From: Tetrapyrgos nigripes
Lineage: Eukaryota > Basidiomycota > Agaricomycetes > Agaricales > Campanellaceae
NCBI GenBank assembly: GCA_013368315.1
Contig: JAACJM010000207.1
Coordinates: forward strand, 85,416-149,415
Reading direction: 5' to 3'
DNA: 64,000 bases
Below, in pieces: positions 1-12,100 of the stretch. The position numbers were made by a program, and so were the translations under genes. The notes beneath the pieces were generated by a model, which searched no databases, was not told where the DNA came from, and saw only the letters and a list, made by a program, of their open reading frames with translations. How positions within the stretch are numbered: the stretch's first letter is position 1; every line of letters begins with the position of its first letter.

Positions 1-177
1 CTCAAACACAAGCTCAATGGATATGACACAGCACCCTCTGGAGTTTGGGAAATATGGGACAGAGCAGCTGAAAAGTGGGATGAAATCACAGAAGAAGATT
101 GTCAGAAATTGATCAGGAGCATGCCTAGAAGGATTGAGGCTGTGTTGAAGGCCAAAGGAGGGCATACCAAGTACTGA
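1..177 (+). CDS. C-terminal end of a Tc1-type transposase
   Basis: An open frame runs from the first base of the window to TGA at 175-177. Its last residues (GVWEIWDRA, WDEIT, MPRRIEAVLKAKGGHTKY) match the usual C-terminus of Tc1/mariner DDE transposases, where a MPRR[IM]xAVxxAKGG block ends the protein. It lies just inside a Tc1-type inverted terminal repeat (206-417). Only the tail is visible, so I cannot tell whether the full gene is intact. Confidence 0.8.
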   Translation, partial: LKHKLNGYDTAPSGVWEIWDRAAEKWDEITEEDCQKLIRSMPRRIEAVLKAKGGHTKY

Positions 178-417
178 GCTAGCACTTTCTGTATTTTCAC
201 TTGCATGTCAAAAAATTGTCCAAATGACATACCATTTTAAATCAGTCATATCTCCATGAGTTTTAAGCCAAATAAGACAAAACAGACAGAATATTGTAGC
301 GTTTATCAAGGACTTTCTGCCCATCACTGACCACATTTTAATATCTCTACTCAGTATTGCTTAAATTGGCAATCTTTCCAAAAATGCGAAACATGTGGAC
401 AATTTTTTGACCCACTG
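1..417 (+). mobile_element. Right end of a Tc1/mariner element
   Basis: After the transposase stop there is a terminal repeat of about 212 bp (206-417) ending in CCACTG followed by TA. The same repeat, diverged, forms both ends of the Tc1 element at 34835-36394: both share the CAAAAAATTGTCCAAATGAC block, the GACAAAACAGACAG block and the outer CATGTGGACAATTTTTT block. The element inserts at TA, as expected for Tc1/mariner. The left end is outside the window. Confidence 0.8.
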
Positions 418-645
418 TATTTCCCTTCATTTCCAATCCTTTCCTATCTAATTCCTATGCTCTCCGAAGTAGTACTTAAGCTAGAAAGTTTGTAGTAGAT
501 AGCTTAAGTGCAAAATTGACAAAGCTGGTCTCCTATCCTTCCTCGATGGTTCCCTAGAACTTCCCAGTCTTTCCAACTGAAATCCCTATTTATCTTTATA
601 AGCTCTTTCCTATCTGGATCCACTCAGAATCTCCATCCAATCCAC
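418..645. other. Short spacer, nothing recognised
   Basis: AT-rich sequence between the Tc1 end and the Tnp2 pseudogene. No coding signal or clear inverted repeat was seen; the CACTA element end may lie here but I could not place it. Confidence 0.4.
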
Positions 646-2831
646 TCAAGACTTCCATCCAGGTCCTTGATGTTTCCTAGCATTGGGAATCTGCATGGAC
701 TTGACACCATTTGGCAAACCAACACAAGCCCAGTGTATAATACAAGGTTGATAGTTTTCATCAACGGGAACACCATAATCATCTGACATTATCCCAAAAG
801 TATTCAAATATCTCAAGATAGCCTTGCCTTCTAGATCAGTCACTGGATGGGTGGTATTGTCTGTTGCTCTCCTCAAAGAGTACCCTTCTCCTATGTCTTG
901 TGCATCATGGGGAAGTGAAGGGGGAGTTGGTTCAAGATCAGGGAGCATGGCTTTCAGGGCATTGATTTCATTAGTGAGGTTTGCGAATGGGTTGGAGTGC
1001 TGCTGGATTTCTGCTGTAAGATTCCCAATTGTGTGCTCCATTGTCCATTGCAAGTAAATAATGCCAGGCCCAACGCAAATAATTTCAAATGGCATATGTG
1101 AAGGGGAATGTATGCTAGCACAAACAAAATGAAGTCTATCAGTGCGCTGCTGAACATACAATTCTTCAAAGGAATCTGATGCATTGGTCAGAAGCCTATG
1201 AGCATGCTGGACATCCTCCAAGCTTATTTCTTCCTGGAGGAGAAGCCTGATTCCCCTGACCAATTTACAATACTGCTTCCAGTAAGCTTCTGGAAAGAGG
1301 TTGTAGAATAGACAGGGTCCAAGGCCAAAGAAATAGAGCAGGAATTCCCAAGCCTTATAGCCACTGGAAATCTTTTCAGCTGGATTGCAAGGTGGTCTAT
1401 CAAAAGACCCTGGAATGTACGGAGTTGCTGCAGCAACATCCTTTCTGTGAGCCTTCCATGCTGAAGGTTGCTTGAGAACTGCCCAGATCCAACTGCTTTT
1501 ATCATCTGTTGAGTCACATTCTATGGTACCTTGCCATAGAGGCAGATACAGATCTGGGATATTGAGGGCAGAAATATGCATACAGTCACCCGCAAACATG
1601 GCTTGTAACCTGAGAATGGAGTCACTGGGAAGTCCCATGAACAGAGTTGGTTTGACTATCCCAGTCTCAAAACAGTTTGCCTGGTAATCAGTTTTGTTGC
1701 AGGACTTTACAACCACAAGAAGGTTTTCATGGTAATGCTTCTCAGCTTCTGCAGACATAAAAACTGCCCAGTAATGTGTAGATATCAACGTCGTTGTGAT
1801 CACAACCATGAACGGAATAGTTGTCAGGTTTTAGACGTGTGGGATAGTAATGTGGACCACCTGGCTTGTGTCGACCAACAATTGGGCAGTAGTACCAACA
1901 TTGGACACAGCCATGTTGCCCAACAAAGCTGTTGAGTGATGCCATGGCTGGCCCATTGGCACTTGCGAGAGTGATGAATATATTGGAAGTGAAAACATTG
2001 AGAGAAGTAGTGTTCCATATTTTGATTCCTCCCATGCGCTGGACAGCGGAAACATGATAGAGGCCCGTGAATACAAAAGAATCCAGGTTCTTGGGTTGTT
2101 TGGGCCTGGAATGACACCCCCTGGTAAAACAAGCTTGACTTTATAGCGGCTACTGGGTTTGTGGTCAAGAACCACCCATATATACATCCAGCAGTCTGAT
2201 GCTTTATTTCGATACAGTTGTGCACAACCATGTCATTATCACCAATCTTCCCACTACCCACAGCTTCCAAGTAGTTGCTACCATCAAAGAAGTTGTGGTA
2301 CAGTGATACCTTTACACCTTTGTTTTGTTGAAGCTCCTCTAGCACAGCTGTGGTATATTTTCGGTGATATTCCATGCTACTTGCACCATCTGGTGTGCAC
2401 CAAAGTGCTTGTAGTTGCGGTGATAGGGGGATGGTAGTGAATTGCTGTCAGGACTTTTTGGAATTGGGCTCATAGTGTGTCTTGCTGGAATGAGGACAGC
2501 TCTCCAGATCAGTGAAAGGGCCAGTAAGGGCTACACAGGAGTCTATGCACATATCACACATGATTGGTGCGACTCCGCTCAGCTTTTCAACCAAAGTCTG
2601 AACTGCGTGAAAAGATAGTAATTCGCATTTAGGAAACTAGCGCTTCACAGCAGTGCAAACTCTGGTGTATGTGTCTTCAGATGTATGTGTTGTAGCGAGG
2701 TAGATGTCAAGGGACAGGCGGTGGTCTGGATCACTGAGCAAAAGCATCTCTTCAGGAGGATTGAGAAGCTGGGCAACAAATTCTTCGGACATGGGTTCAA
2801 TCTTGCTGTTCAGTGACGCATCTTTAAGCAA
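646..2831 (-). pseudogene. CACTA-type Tnp2 transposase, frameshifted remnant
   Basis: On the minus strand three frames carry one interrupted protein. The first piece (2831-2637) has DPDHRLSLDIYLATT. The middle (about 2375-1824) has MEYHRKYTTAVLEELQQ, NYLEAVGSGKIGDND, MYIWVVLDHKPSSRYK and KPGGPHYYPTRLKPDNYS spread over shifting frames. The last piece (1809-646, 387 codons) has LFMGLPSDSILRLQAMFAGD, GTIECDSTDD, YKAWEFLLYFFGLGPCLFY and IIYLQWTMEHTIGNL. These are hallmarks of the fungal Tnp2/CACTA transposase family. At least two frame changes separate the pieces, so the gene is dead as read. The N-terminal part upstream of 2831 is missing or decayed. Confidence 0.85.
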
Positions 2832-3844
2832 CCGAATGAAACTATTTGCTATTTCAATATCATTTATTTGGGATACATGTCACCACAAAAACCTACGCCC
2901 CAATATCTGCTGAGATCTCGTCTGATTTTCAGTATTTTGTCTATTCAAAAAATGCCATAAAATATCAGTGAGATGGAGAATATTTGAGTGGATAATGGCA
3001 ATATATTGAGGCCGTTTTGCAATATAATGCGGACAGGGAAAGTATTGAGAAGTGAACGAAACATTGCAAAATGAGCGAAGTATTGCGAGACAAGCAATAC
3101 ATTACAAGATGAGCAAAGTATTGAAAAGTGAGTAAGATATTCCGCAGTGAACAAGATATCAACCAGTGGATACATTGTGATAGCGGACCTTACATTCAGG
3201 GCAAAGCTAATCATAAGACACATATATTCAGTGACTATGTACAACTACACGAGTACAGAGTGGTAATCTATGTAGAAGACGAGATGAAAACCACGCACGA
3301 GGGATCCAAAAGACGCTGAAAGGCCAAAAAGGCAGGGACTCGAGGAAATGTGGGAGGAAGCCAGCATTGAAGAGAAGACAAAGCCTAACAAACATTAAGC
3401 GTCACTATTAGAAGAGGAATACGATGGAGGGAAGCTCACCAGATTATGGTCAGGCAGATATCTATGCCCATTACACGCAATGCTGTTAGTAACACGAAGG
3501 AAGAAGGACTTGGAGAACCGGAAACTCACCATAGAAGCGCATATATGTACCTTATTGTTTGAGAGGTGAGCGCGCATCCAACTCTGGACAAGATAAGCAA
3601 AGAGTTGAAGCCGATGAGGGCAGAATGCGTACCTTGTTCATCCTAACAGTAACGTTCCCAAAATTTCGGTTCCAAGGGTCCGAAGAAGGTCAACGGCCTG
3701 TTCCGTATGACCACAGAAAGGGGCTTGAAGCTGGAACAAGAGCTCGCTTTGATGAAGATAGTCCTTGGCGGGAGCTGAAATCGAGTCCGAGACAGTCTCT
3801 AACGAGTAAGAAGGGAAGACAGAGGAGGAGGAGGAGGAGGAGGA
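2832..3844. other. Degenerate sequence without recognised gene
   Basis: About 2985-3160 holds imperfect runs of short motifs (GCAATA, AGTATTG, GAGCGAAG), reminiscent of the similarly worded stretch at 6504-6680. A plus-strand reading frame of 149 codons (3559-4008) is largely translated minisatellite and an AGG run, so I do not call it a gene. Confidence 0.4.
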
Positions 3845-3957
3845 GGGATGGTCCCGACTCCGGACCGAAGGGACAGGAGGAGGGATGGTCCCCGACTCCG
3901 GACCGAAGGGACAGGAGGAGGGATGGTCCCCGACTCCGGACCGAAGGGACAGGAGGA
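3845..3957. repeat. Minisatellite, three units of 37-38 bp
   Basis: Units at 3845-3881 (37 bp), 3882-3919 and 3920-3957 (38 bp each) are almost identical and begin GGGATGGTCCC, with GACTCCGGACCGAAGGGAC inside. An AGG microsatellite (about 3821-3846) abuts the left side. The array is GC-rich, unlike its surroundings. Confidence 0.9.
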
Positions 3958-4904
3958 GGGACGTGTCCCACCGATCGATCTACAAATTCGGGTTCTGAAA
4001 AATTTTAAACGGCGATTCCTGCATGAGGTCATTGTTTTCAGTGTTCCATTGCCTTCTACGCTTTACCACCATGACTCTCTCGCAATGCCTCAGTCTTGCT
4101 GCCAGCGCGTGCCCATTATTCCTTGCTCAACGTTGTCAGAGCTCTTGCAACTTTTGTCTGCTATTGACCTATTGCATCTCCACCAGCGTGTAGTAGACCA
4201 TACAGCTCCGAACAAGCAATCTAAAATATTGAGAGCTCGTTTCAAAGCCGATGTTATTGCCGAAAAGCTACTTTATTCAGAGAATTTCGTCTACAGCTTT
4301 CTTGTTTGCTCACGAATATGAAGCAAAGTGTCAAGTAATGGACCGCACTTTCAGTGAGGGCTTTTGTCGTCTGTTTGGTGAAAAGGTTTTATATTCAATG
4401 GTTCAGTCTGGGTGCTGTCAGAACTGATCAATTCATTCCGACTCCGGATGTAACCAACAATCATCACAAATCCTAATTTTTGATCCCATTGATTTGTATC
4501 AACCACAGTTTTTGGAGGAATGAGATTGGTGGCCTGAGTTTGAAGACATGGAGAGTAATGGTCCTATACTGCGGAGTGTTAATTGGTCAATTGCGTGGGC
4601 TGCTTTATGGTGCATGAGTGGAAATGTTTTTGGAGCTACGCTGCTAGTAGTGAGTACTAGTACTGTCAGGGTCCAGGGAACTTGCATATACGTCTGACCC
4701 AGTTTAACACCGTGACCGAATGACTTGATTTTCGAACCTCAACTTGATGAACTGCTGCTGAGTTCAATTGGGCTTACAACGGAGTCGGGGACTGGCGCAC
4801 AAGTTGCGCCGCTAAGAATGATGGTACGGGTGCAAGAAGTGAAGGGACGCGTCACCCTGTTTTGATGTGTTTTGGTCGGAGTTTCAATTACAACGTCACC
4901 GCGT
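3958..4904. other. No recognised gene
   Basis: Open frames here are short and show no family resemblance. The last 30 bases before the MITE may belong to the same ancestral sequence as the zinc-finger pseudogene on its other side. Confidence 0.4.
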
Positions 4905-4912
4905 CACCCCTC

Positions 4913-5559
4913 TAGTGTTGCGCTGAGCTGAGTCCGGGTTAAACTCGAGCGCTCGGCTAATTTGGCTCGAGCTGAGCTCGAGCTCGCTGACAAACCCCAA
5001 TAGGAGGATGCCCCCTGTCCCCGCTCTTGCTCTACTCATATGCCATCTGTAGACGTTCGGGTCTACCACTAAGCTTCGAAATGTATGTAATTTCCGTTAT
5101 ATAGTCTATTGAAGTCTCCACACCAAAAATACTGAGTTGCTCGGATGTTTTACAAGTATTATAGCGGGATCTGAGACTACTGAGTATGTATTAGTGAATA
5201 GATGTAAGTACTAGACTACATTATGGCAATGATTTAGGGCACAGTAACGATTATGCTATGGAATAAGTCTTATACATCACATTCTGTTGCAGGAATACCA
5301 TAGGAAGCATTGATCAGCCTTGCAATATCCTGAATTTGGCCGTTTAGGTAGTTACAAACAGGGTAGAAGAGGAAGGAGAGCGACGAGGAGGAGAGGACGC
5401 ATTGTCGCCCCTATCCCAGCTTGAGAACAAGCATGCCATAACTATGAGGTCATATCCCAGTGCCGCTGTGATCCGAGTGATGGGACCTTCCATATATGGG
5501 TCCGAGTTGAGCTCGAGCGGAACTCACAGCGTGAGTTGACTCAGCTCAGCGCAACACTA
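4913..5559. mobile_element. Non-autonomous hAT-type MITE
   Basis: The element begins TAGTGTTGCGCTGAGCTGAG (4913) and ends with the exact reverse complement (5538-5559), giving 22-bp perfect inverted repeats. It is flanked by a perfect 8-bp direct repeat CACCCCTC at 4905-4912 and 5560-5567, the target duplication length of hAT elements. Subterminal GAGCTCGAG motifs occur at both ends. At 647 bp without a coding frame it must depend on a transposase elsewhere. Confidence 0.9.
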
Positions 5560-5567
5560 CACCCCTC

Positions 5568-6140
5568 AGACCCTGTACCCATCCATTCTCACGACCCCTC
5601 TCGACCCCATCGTTGTCGAGTTCAAAGTCATCAAAGTCAAAAATCAAGTCAAGCAAGTCTAGCAAGTCCTCTGAAAAGGAAAAGCACCCTGCCGGAAAGC
5701 GTCGACCTCACACTGAGGTCAAAGGACCCAACGCATCTACCCATTGTCTCATGACCAAGGACGACAGCACTATCTGATTTGGGGACACTACTAACATCTC
5801 ATCCAGACAAGAATTTAGTGATCATTTCATGAGAATTCACCATGCACACGCGACTGTCCCTGCCGCGAGGGATAAGAAGGATCGTGGCACCTTTTGTCAA
5901 GCATGACTAGTAGTTTCATGTCCATGGCTCGGTTGTGGAACTAGGCTGCAATACGGGAGTATTAGAAATCATATTCTGCGATGTCACTGTAAAGTGAGGC
6001 CAAAATGTTCAAAATGTGGGACGGTTGTGTCGAGTATGAGGTCTAGGATTCATTCAGCTGAGACATGTGACGAGATGAGAGAGCGGTTGAACCGAGAAGG
6101 AGAAGTTGGAGAGGCTGAAGCGCAGTGCGATGGGTTGTAA
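5568..6140 (+). pseudogene. Broken C2H2-like zinc-finger protein
   Basis: One reading frame runs from the MITE edge to TAA at 6138-6140. It holds a Ser/Lys-rich stretch (SSKSSKSSEKEKHPAGKRR), then DHFMRIHHAH, then a Cys/His block: CPWLGCGTRL, IRNHILRCHCKVRPKC, SKCG. The C-x4-C and H-x4-H spacing resembles a zinc finger. Two in-frame TGA codons interrupt it (5775-5777 and 5904-5906), each explainable as CGA to TGA. No start codon is visible on this side of the MITE. The exact family is not known to me. Confidence 0.55.
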
Positions 6141-6705
6141 ATGTTCCTCTTGACATGGAGCTTGTTCTCTTTTCTCTATACTAATGATGAAGTACTTCAC
6201 GCCGATCCTCACGTTTTTCTCAATTCTAATATCTTAGTACCTTTATTATACTTCAGACTCAAGCTTGTAATGTTACCCTGTCATTGCTGTTTAAGTTCTT
6301 CATAATACTTACTAGTACCATGGCTAATTCATCTCTTAGGGATCGAAGACGCTCTGGAAGTGGTCACAGTAGACTGGTTTCATATGGCGCGTGCTGTATC
6401 AGTCGAAGTAAGTATCTATAAACATTAGCAATATATGTATCCTTTTTCAATGTATTAAAAATGGCTCAAAGTTTCTTCAAAACCTACTGAAAACCTCGCC
6501 AATATGTCGCCAAAGTTTGGACCCGTCCGTCATACCTTGCAAAACGACCCGAAATATTGCAAAGTCTCGCCCCGTTTTGCAAAACACCGCGATTCGGACC
6601 AAGATATCATCAATACTTCGACAATACCTCGACGAAATATTATCCTGTTTCAGAATCAGCCGATATTTTGCCGTATATTGGTCCGTTTTTCAATATTTTG
6701 GTCTG
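6141..6705. other. No recognised gene
   Basis: AT-rich sequence with short overlapping frames only. The stretch 6480-6680 is rich in near-repeats such as AATACTTCGACAATACC, possibly an old repeat. Confidence 0.35.
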
Positions 6706-7106
6706 TCAGTTTTTGTGGTGGTCAGACTCGCTGTCAGATATAACCAGCTCTGTCAAATGCTCAATGAGAAGCAGTATCATAGAAAGTATGAGCGTCACTC
6801 ACCCATAGGCTCAATAGGCAGGGGATAGGGTATACCTAAGTTTTGGAACATGTCTTCGGATATTTGTGCCACAGTTGTATGCACCCTATACTGACTCTCT
6901 TGCATACTGTAAAGCAAGAGTGAATAAATAAAATAATTTAAACAGAGGATTATACCTTGAAGAACAATATCCACTTCCTCACCAACAGCGCATCGTACGC
7001 AGAGAGTGTCGAAGTCATATGGTTGAAGACAGTGTTTGGTGACTCTGGGGATAGGCGAGATATGTGTCGTAGGGTAGTCTGAGAAAGCCGGTTTCATAAT
7101 CTCCAT
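6706..7106 (-). CDS. Small spliced gene end, function unknown
   Basis: Three minus-strand exons fit together in phase: 7106-6957 or longer (ends at 6956), 6898-6803 and 6749-6706, with introns 6899-6955 (57 bp, GTATAA..AAG) and 6750-6802 (53 bp, GTGAGT..CAG). The joined product contains TLCVRCAVGEEVDIVLQ, then VHTTVAQISEDMFQNLG, and ends in an acidic tail ELVISDSESDHHKN with TGA at 6706-6708. The ATG at 7106 is only a possible start; a splice acceptor-like CCACAG lies just upstream. I do not recognise the family. It is co-directional with the tyrosinase gene upstream. Confidence 0.45.
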
Positions 7107-7178
7107 ACCTTGCTGTGGACTTGCGAGGCTTGTACTAACAATGAGATTGAAATGGACGAGAACAGAAACGAACCAAAG

Positions 7179-7206
7179 AGACGCCTGGCGGAACCGCCAG
7201 GCGTCT
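7179..7206. repeat. Perfect GC-rich hairpin (13-bp stems, 2-nt loop)
   Basis: AGACGCCTGGCGG at 7179-7191 and its exact reverse complement at 7194-7206 enclose only AA. It lies about 210 bp downstream of the tyrosinase stop codon and upstream of the next minus-strand gene. It could affect 3' end formation or be a transposon scar. Confidence 0.85.
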
Positions 7207-7419
7207 ATTCAATTCCATTACAAATCTACCTAAATCGTTCGCTTACAAAAACAATTGACCTCTATCTACGCGAACCCAGTAGAACCGACGGGGTTTTCAC
7301 TGGGGGTGACTCGCAATGATGAGCATCATCAAAGTCCGGCCGGTGCATCGTGAACAGTGAGTGAATATCCTTGGGATTCTGAGGCAAAAAAAGTCAACGT
7401 CGGAGGGGCAGCAGCGAAT

Positions 7420-8640
7420 TTATACGTATGTATAGCACAAGAAACCGCCCTTGATGTCCATAACATTACGGACAGGGACATTGTCGCCGAGACCCGTCAT
7501 CGGGAGCACAAAGTCCAAAGTGACTTGCGAGGCATTAACGTTGACACTGGAGGGTCCAGAAATTTGATACATCCTATCGGTAGAGTTGACGCTCTGCCAT
7601 TTTGCCCAAATGGAGTCCAGCATGGCATGATGTGCATAGAACAGAGCGTCTGCAGGTGGATTGGTCAGGGAAATACTGATAAAATAGGCCAAAGTAAACG
7701 CACCACCAGGGCTAGAATAAACGTTTCCCATCTCCCCGCCAACACCTAAATGTCCTCCAGTATGCGTCTCAAAGCCCGCTATGTGAGGGAATCCCTCCAA
7801 CTTTATACGGAAGGTTTCGAAAGGGTATTGGGCCAATGTATCCTTGACGTTTTGCCCAGTGATACCGCCGAAGGTTGAAGGATTGAAAGCTCTTGTGAGA
7901 CAATGTTTTCGCTTCAATGTCCCGGGACCAATATTCAGGGTATAATTGGCAAATGGTCCATCTGTTACACAACCACCTCCAGTCTGTGCACTCAATTCCC
8001 AACCCGGCAGAGAAGTCAAATTATTGAAAAAACCAGCGGTCGGGTAAGCTTCGTCTGCACCGTTTCCTCCAAATCCGGTGTGGGGATCGAAAATAGGGGA
8101 TTGATCGAACCTAAAAACAATGTTTTTGTGAGACGGAATAGAACAGTAAGCAACGTAATGAAGCTTACTTTCCGGCGTCAATGTCTATGGACCAGTTCCA
8201 GTATCTGTAGGTCAATTAGTCTTACGAGTAACTTGGTTGAGCATAAAGACTTACGGAAGGGATCCGTGCCATCCGCATTCACTACGAAGCGTGTCTTCCC
8301 AAATGTTCAAGAAGTAACGGTGCCATGCTAAAAATTGGCCCTGCCCATGGCTTCAGACCTGGAATTTAAAAGGAAGATATGAAAAAGAGCTACTCACGAC
8401 GTGGTGTATCTCGTCAGTAAGGGCCTGATGTGTAACTTGGAAGTCGTCAAAGCGAGATTTGGCACCGTCATAATAGCCGTTGGACTTCAGAGACTGCAAA
8501 CACACAACAGCGTCGAGGTAAGCGCGTTTTTGTCCGTCATTCAGTGTTCTCCATTCTTGACGTTGTCGCGGTTGAGTACAATGTCGGCTGCACGCGAGTG
8601 CGACGATAGAGAGGATAACGAGAAGGCTGGGAAGCTTCAT
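7420..8640 (-). CDS. Short secreted tyrosinase
   Basis: Tyrosinases are type-3 copper enzymes that hydroxylate monophenols and oxidise diphenols to quinones, feeding melanin formation. Five exons join in phase: 8640-8398, 8340-8255, 8204-8169, 8110-7704 and 7649-7420, with introns of 57, 50, 58 and 54 bp, giving 333 residues. The start is followed by a signal peptide (MKLPSLLVILSIVALACS). The CuA site shows H71 (VTHQ), H79 (DEIH) and H88 (GQFLAWHRYF); the CuB site shows HTGGH and FYAHHAMLD. PYWNW and GVGGEM blocks are typical. The protein ends in GGFLCYTYV without the C-terminal lid domain of the long mushroom tyrosinases, so it belongs to the short secreted class. All copper ligands are present and no frame break was found. 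Confidence 0.93.
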
Positions 8641-9189
8641 GGAAAGATGAGTGAAGCCGCTGAGGAATTGTCGTGCATTTTAAATCGTTGTTTGTGAAAA
8701 TGGTAAATGGACACTTACCTTTGTCAAGAGAAAATACGGTAAGTATCAGTGTAGAAGAAAAAATGCTGTACTATATTAGTGATAGTAAGTCTACATAGTA
8801 AGAGATAAATAGGAAAAGGTAACCAGAATGCTACTCACCTCAGCGCAGAAAGACGAATGCTGAAGTGCACCCAGTGTAGTGAAGGTATGTATATAAGGCA
8901 TAAGACATCAGCAAGCTGTCAGTATCCAGGTCCGAATAACTAGGGCGTGCCACTGTTCGGACACTAAATAAGCTTGCGCCACAGTGCGCCACTGTCTCTG
9001 AGTATTATTAACAGTGTCCTACCTTAATAAAGGGCACCCATCCATGTTAAGTCTTAATTAAGACTGCACTTCCCCGTCCGCCCTAAGCATATGTAGATGT
9101 ACAGCAATACCTTGTCTGTCAGTCGTTACATGTAACTATTAGAAGTCTAGTATGTACCCCCCTATCTATTCTGTCCTAGACGGACAGTA
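8641..9189. other. Upstream region of the tyrosinase gene
   Basis: The first 300 bases before the start codon contain AT-rich stretches, but no unambiguous TATA box could be assigned. CAGTGCGCCACTG near 8983-8995 is a short palindrome. Confidence 0.3.
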
Positions 9190-12100
9190 TCAGAGATCGT
9201 TTAAATGATGCCATTGTGAGTCTTGACATGAGATACGAACAATGGAGCTGTACGATATTGAATCCAAGCCGCAATATACCTCAAGACAGCTCCATTCTTG
9301 CATGACCAAAGTTCTGAGGTACCCAATGAACAATAGAATGGAATGCATATTTGGAATTTGTATGCTTAGGGTTACATTGCTCAAACGCATTTAGAAAAGT
9401 GGATGCATCATCTGCAGCGAAAATACGCGTACTCGAGGAGTGTATTACCCGGACTAGGGCCAAATACTGATACGCTGGAGTTCCGGAAAGCATGCCGATG
9501 ACTACCTAAATACATCACCATCACTGTCAGGTCCCTGGGCCAGCTACTTCCAATATGGATGAGCTCGCAGCTCGAGGACTGCTGTAGATCAATATGATTA
9601 TGACGACTGCCTATACATGATCGAGAGCTATGTAGATTATTCGATAGATGACTAGAGTAGCAGTGCTCGTCAAGGTCTTAAGAGCGGACTACCGACTGGC
9701 TCTACGTATTGCTGAGTGACGAGGACTGCCCACCAGCCAATGAGAGACGCGTAACTGCGTGCCGTCACAGGTCACACATGTGGAAGAAAAAGAAGGTATC
9801 AAGCTGGTTGTCGATGACGGCGCAGAGAGCACAAATGATGGTGAAAACGTCTGGAAATAAGCAAGGGTGCTGAAGTACTTGCTAGCGTTGTACGGACCAA
9901 GTTTGGTGGCTCTACATAGGGCGCCAGGAACAAGGTGGATTGCAGTTTTGTCGAATGGATGATGAACGATCTGACGAAAGCAGAGTCTTCCTCGTGGGAA
10001 AACTAGTCAATTTTTCGACGTCACTCTCTTTTGCTGACCCCTCTGCTATCTTCTTCTCTCAATACTACTCCAGGTCGATTTTTAAGACGATAAATCCAGC
10101 ATAGGGCTACATTCGACGTCCGTGGTAGAAGAAGGCAGCTTGGAAAGTTTGGTTGGAGAGCATTCGCAGACCTGAAGGATAGCAAGCAAAGGTGCAGAGA
10201 GGATGCCTGAGAGCGATAGGAAGCTCTAGCGAGCTAGCGATGACTGTCACCATTTCAATGACGTCGAAATCCTTGAAGCCCGTCGTACGTTCCATTTGCC
10301 CTTTATCACGGTGGGAATGAACCGAAGCCTCATCCTCAGCAGACACATACGACACGGGCTCGAGTACCTGGGCCCTTTTTTGCGCCAACCGACTCTACTC
10401 CCATGTCCTTCCGAGTCAGCTCATGTCCTTCCGGGTCATCTCTGGTCACCTCTTCACCTCGTCTTTTCCTACGTCTGGATGCATCTACCGTTCTATTCTT
10501 CCGTTATGTCGTGGACTGCTGAACAAGGAAATATATGCCGATACCGATATCTCTCTTTCGAGAAGGACACTTGGGATACGCATATGCTAATTCACGCTTG
10601 TGTCGCTGAAGACGCGTCATCGTTCTGGTGCCGGCGGGTCTAAGAGCCCTACATCATACTTTCCATTTCACGACTACAATTTCAACGAGTACGGCTACTG
10701 CTTTGCTACGACTATTGATCCCCACAACAAGTACAGCTACAACTCATGCTACGTCTACCTCAAGTGCCCTAGCTTCACTCACAATCCATATTGAGTCGGA
10801 TACGGATGACCCTCTGTGGAAGTACTTCGTGCATGGGTCAGTACGGCACTGAAACCTCTGGCGGAAGCTTCCCCGCCGAGGTCGACATGCTGCTCAGACC
10901 AAACATCCCATCACACCACCGCTGTCTTTCACCACGTTACGCGTACATTCATACTGTCCCGTCAAAGTGCCCATTCCTGTTATGCAGTCTTTTCCTGTCT
11001 ACCACCCATGCTCATCCCAGTACCCCTTCACATCCATTGTTACCCTTATTTCGGACTCCTGCCGTCCTCTTCGGTGCCGCAAGCTTCACCCAGTTCATCA
11101 ATTCGAATACCAGCTCACGTATGACTAACTTTGGGTTTCCCTGTTGGTCGGGACTCCATCGGCGGGCATGGAAAGTGCGGGGAAGGAAAGACATGGATTA
11201 AGCAGGCTGGCTGAGGACGAAGACAAATGAGACGAATGAAGGCCTCGTGAGGGATTAGTCTTGGTGGTGCTGCATCAATACCAAGTATCCTCGTATCCGG
11301 TGGTCATCCTTTTTTGCGACTTCTTTGTCACACTGTCACATATGTCACAGTTCGAAACCTACTCTCGAAACAGAGCAGCGCGCTCACGTCTTCTACACTC
11401 CCCACGAAACTCCCCCTGACGTATCCTGTAACACCAGCTCTCCTATCTGCTGGAACCAGGACGTCCCGAAGTCACTAGCCACTGAGCTATTCGCGTTGTT
11501 TGCTTTTTTGACTGGCAAAAGCTATCAAAACTGCTACTCCACTCGTTTTATCTGTCCCTGCGATAAAACTCTCGCTGAAGCACCCCTTTGGATGTCTCCT
11601 ACTTTTTATAGATTTGCATATGTCTAGCAGCTTGGCTTCCCGATATAACTCGGTAACTGCATTTGTTGCTGTACGAAACTCGCTTTTTGAAGAATAAACT
11701 ACCCAGCTCTCCCGCTCTGCTGGACATTGTTGTTTGGACCGAGCCACGATGATTGGCTGGTCACGGTGATGGCGTACTCAGGCTGCATTCAAAAGGGATA
11801 GGATCGTAAAGAGACGAGGTAGAAGAGGTCGTTGGGTTTGGTTCCGAAGCATTTGCTGATTCTCATCGTTATTGCCTCTTCGTCTATATTTACGTCACTA
11901 CGTCACCACTGCAGACAGCCTTTGTGCCACTGTGGTGAATCTCGCCTTGCACTCACAACTTCCATTCCCTTCATATATTTATCTTCTTATCTTCCATCTT
12001 TTGCTCGCACTTGTACAAAGTCTTGATCTCATAGTGTCTGCGACTCTGCGCCTGTCTTTCCTTTATCCGTCGCTCGCAACTTGCTCGCAACTGGACGAGG

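Noticed and set aside
3559..4008. 149-codon plus-strand open frame
   Set aside because: Its second half is translated AGG microsatellite and 38-bp minisatellite; frames on both strands stay open for the same reason.
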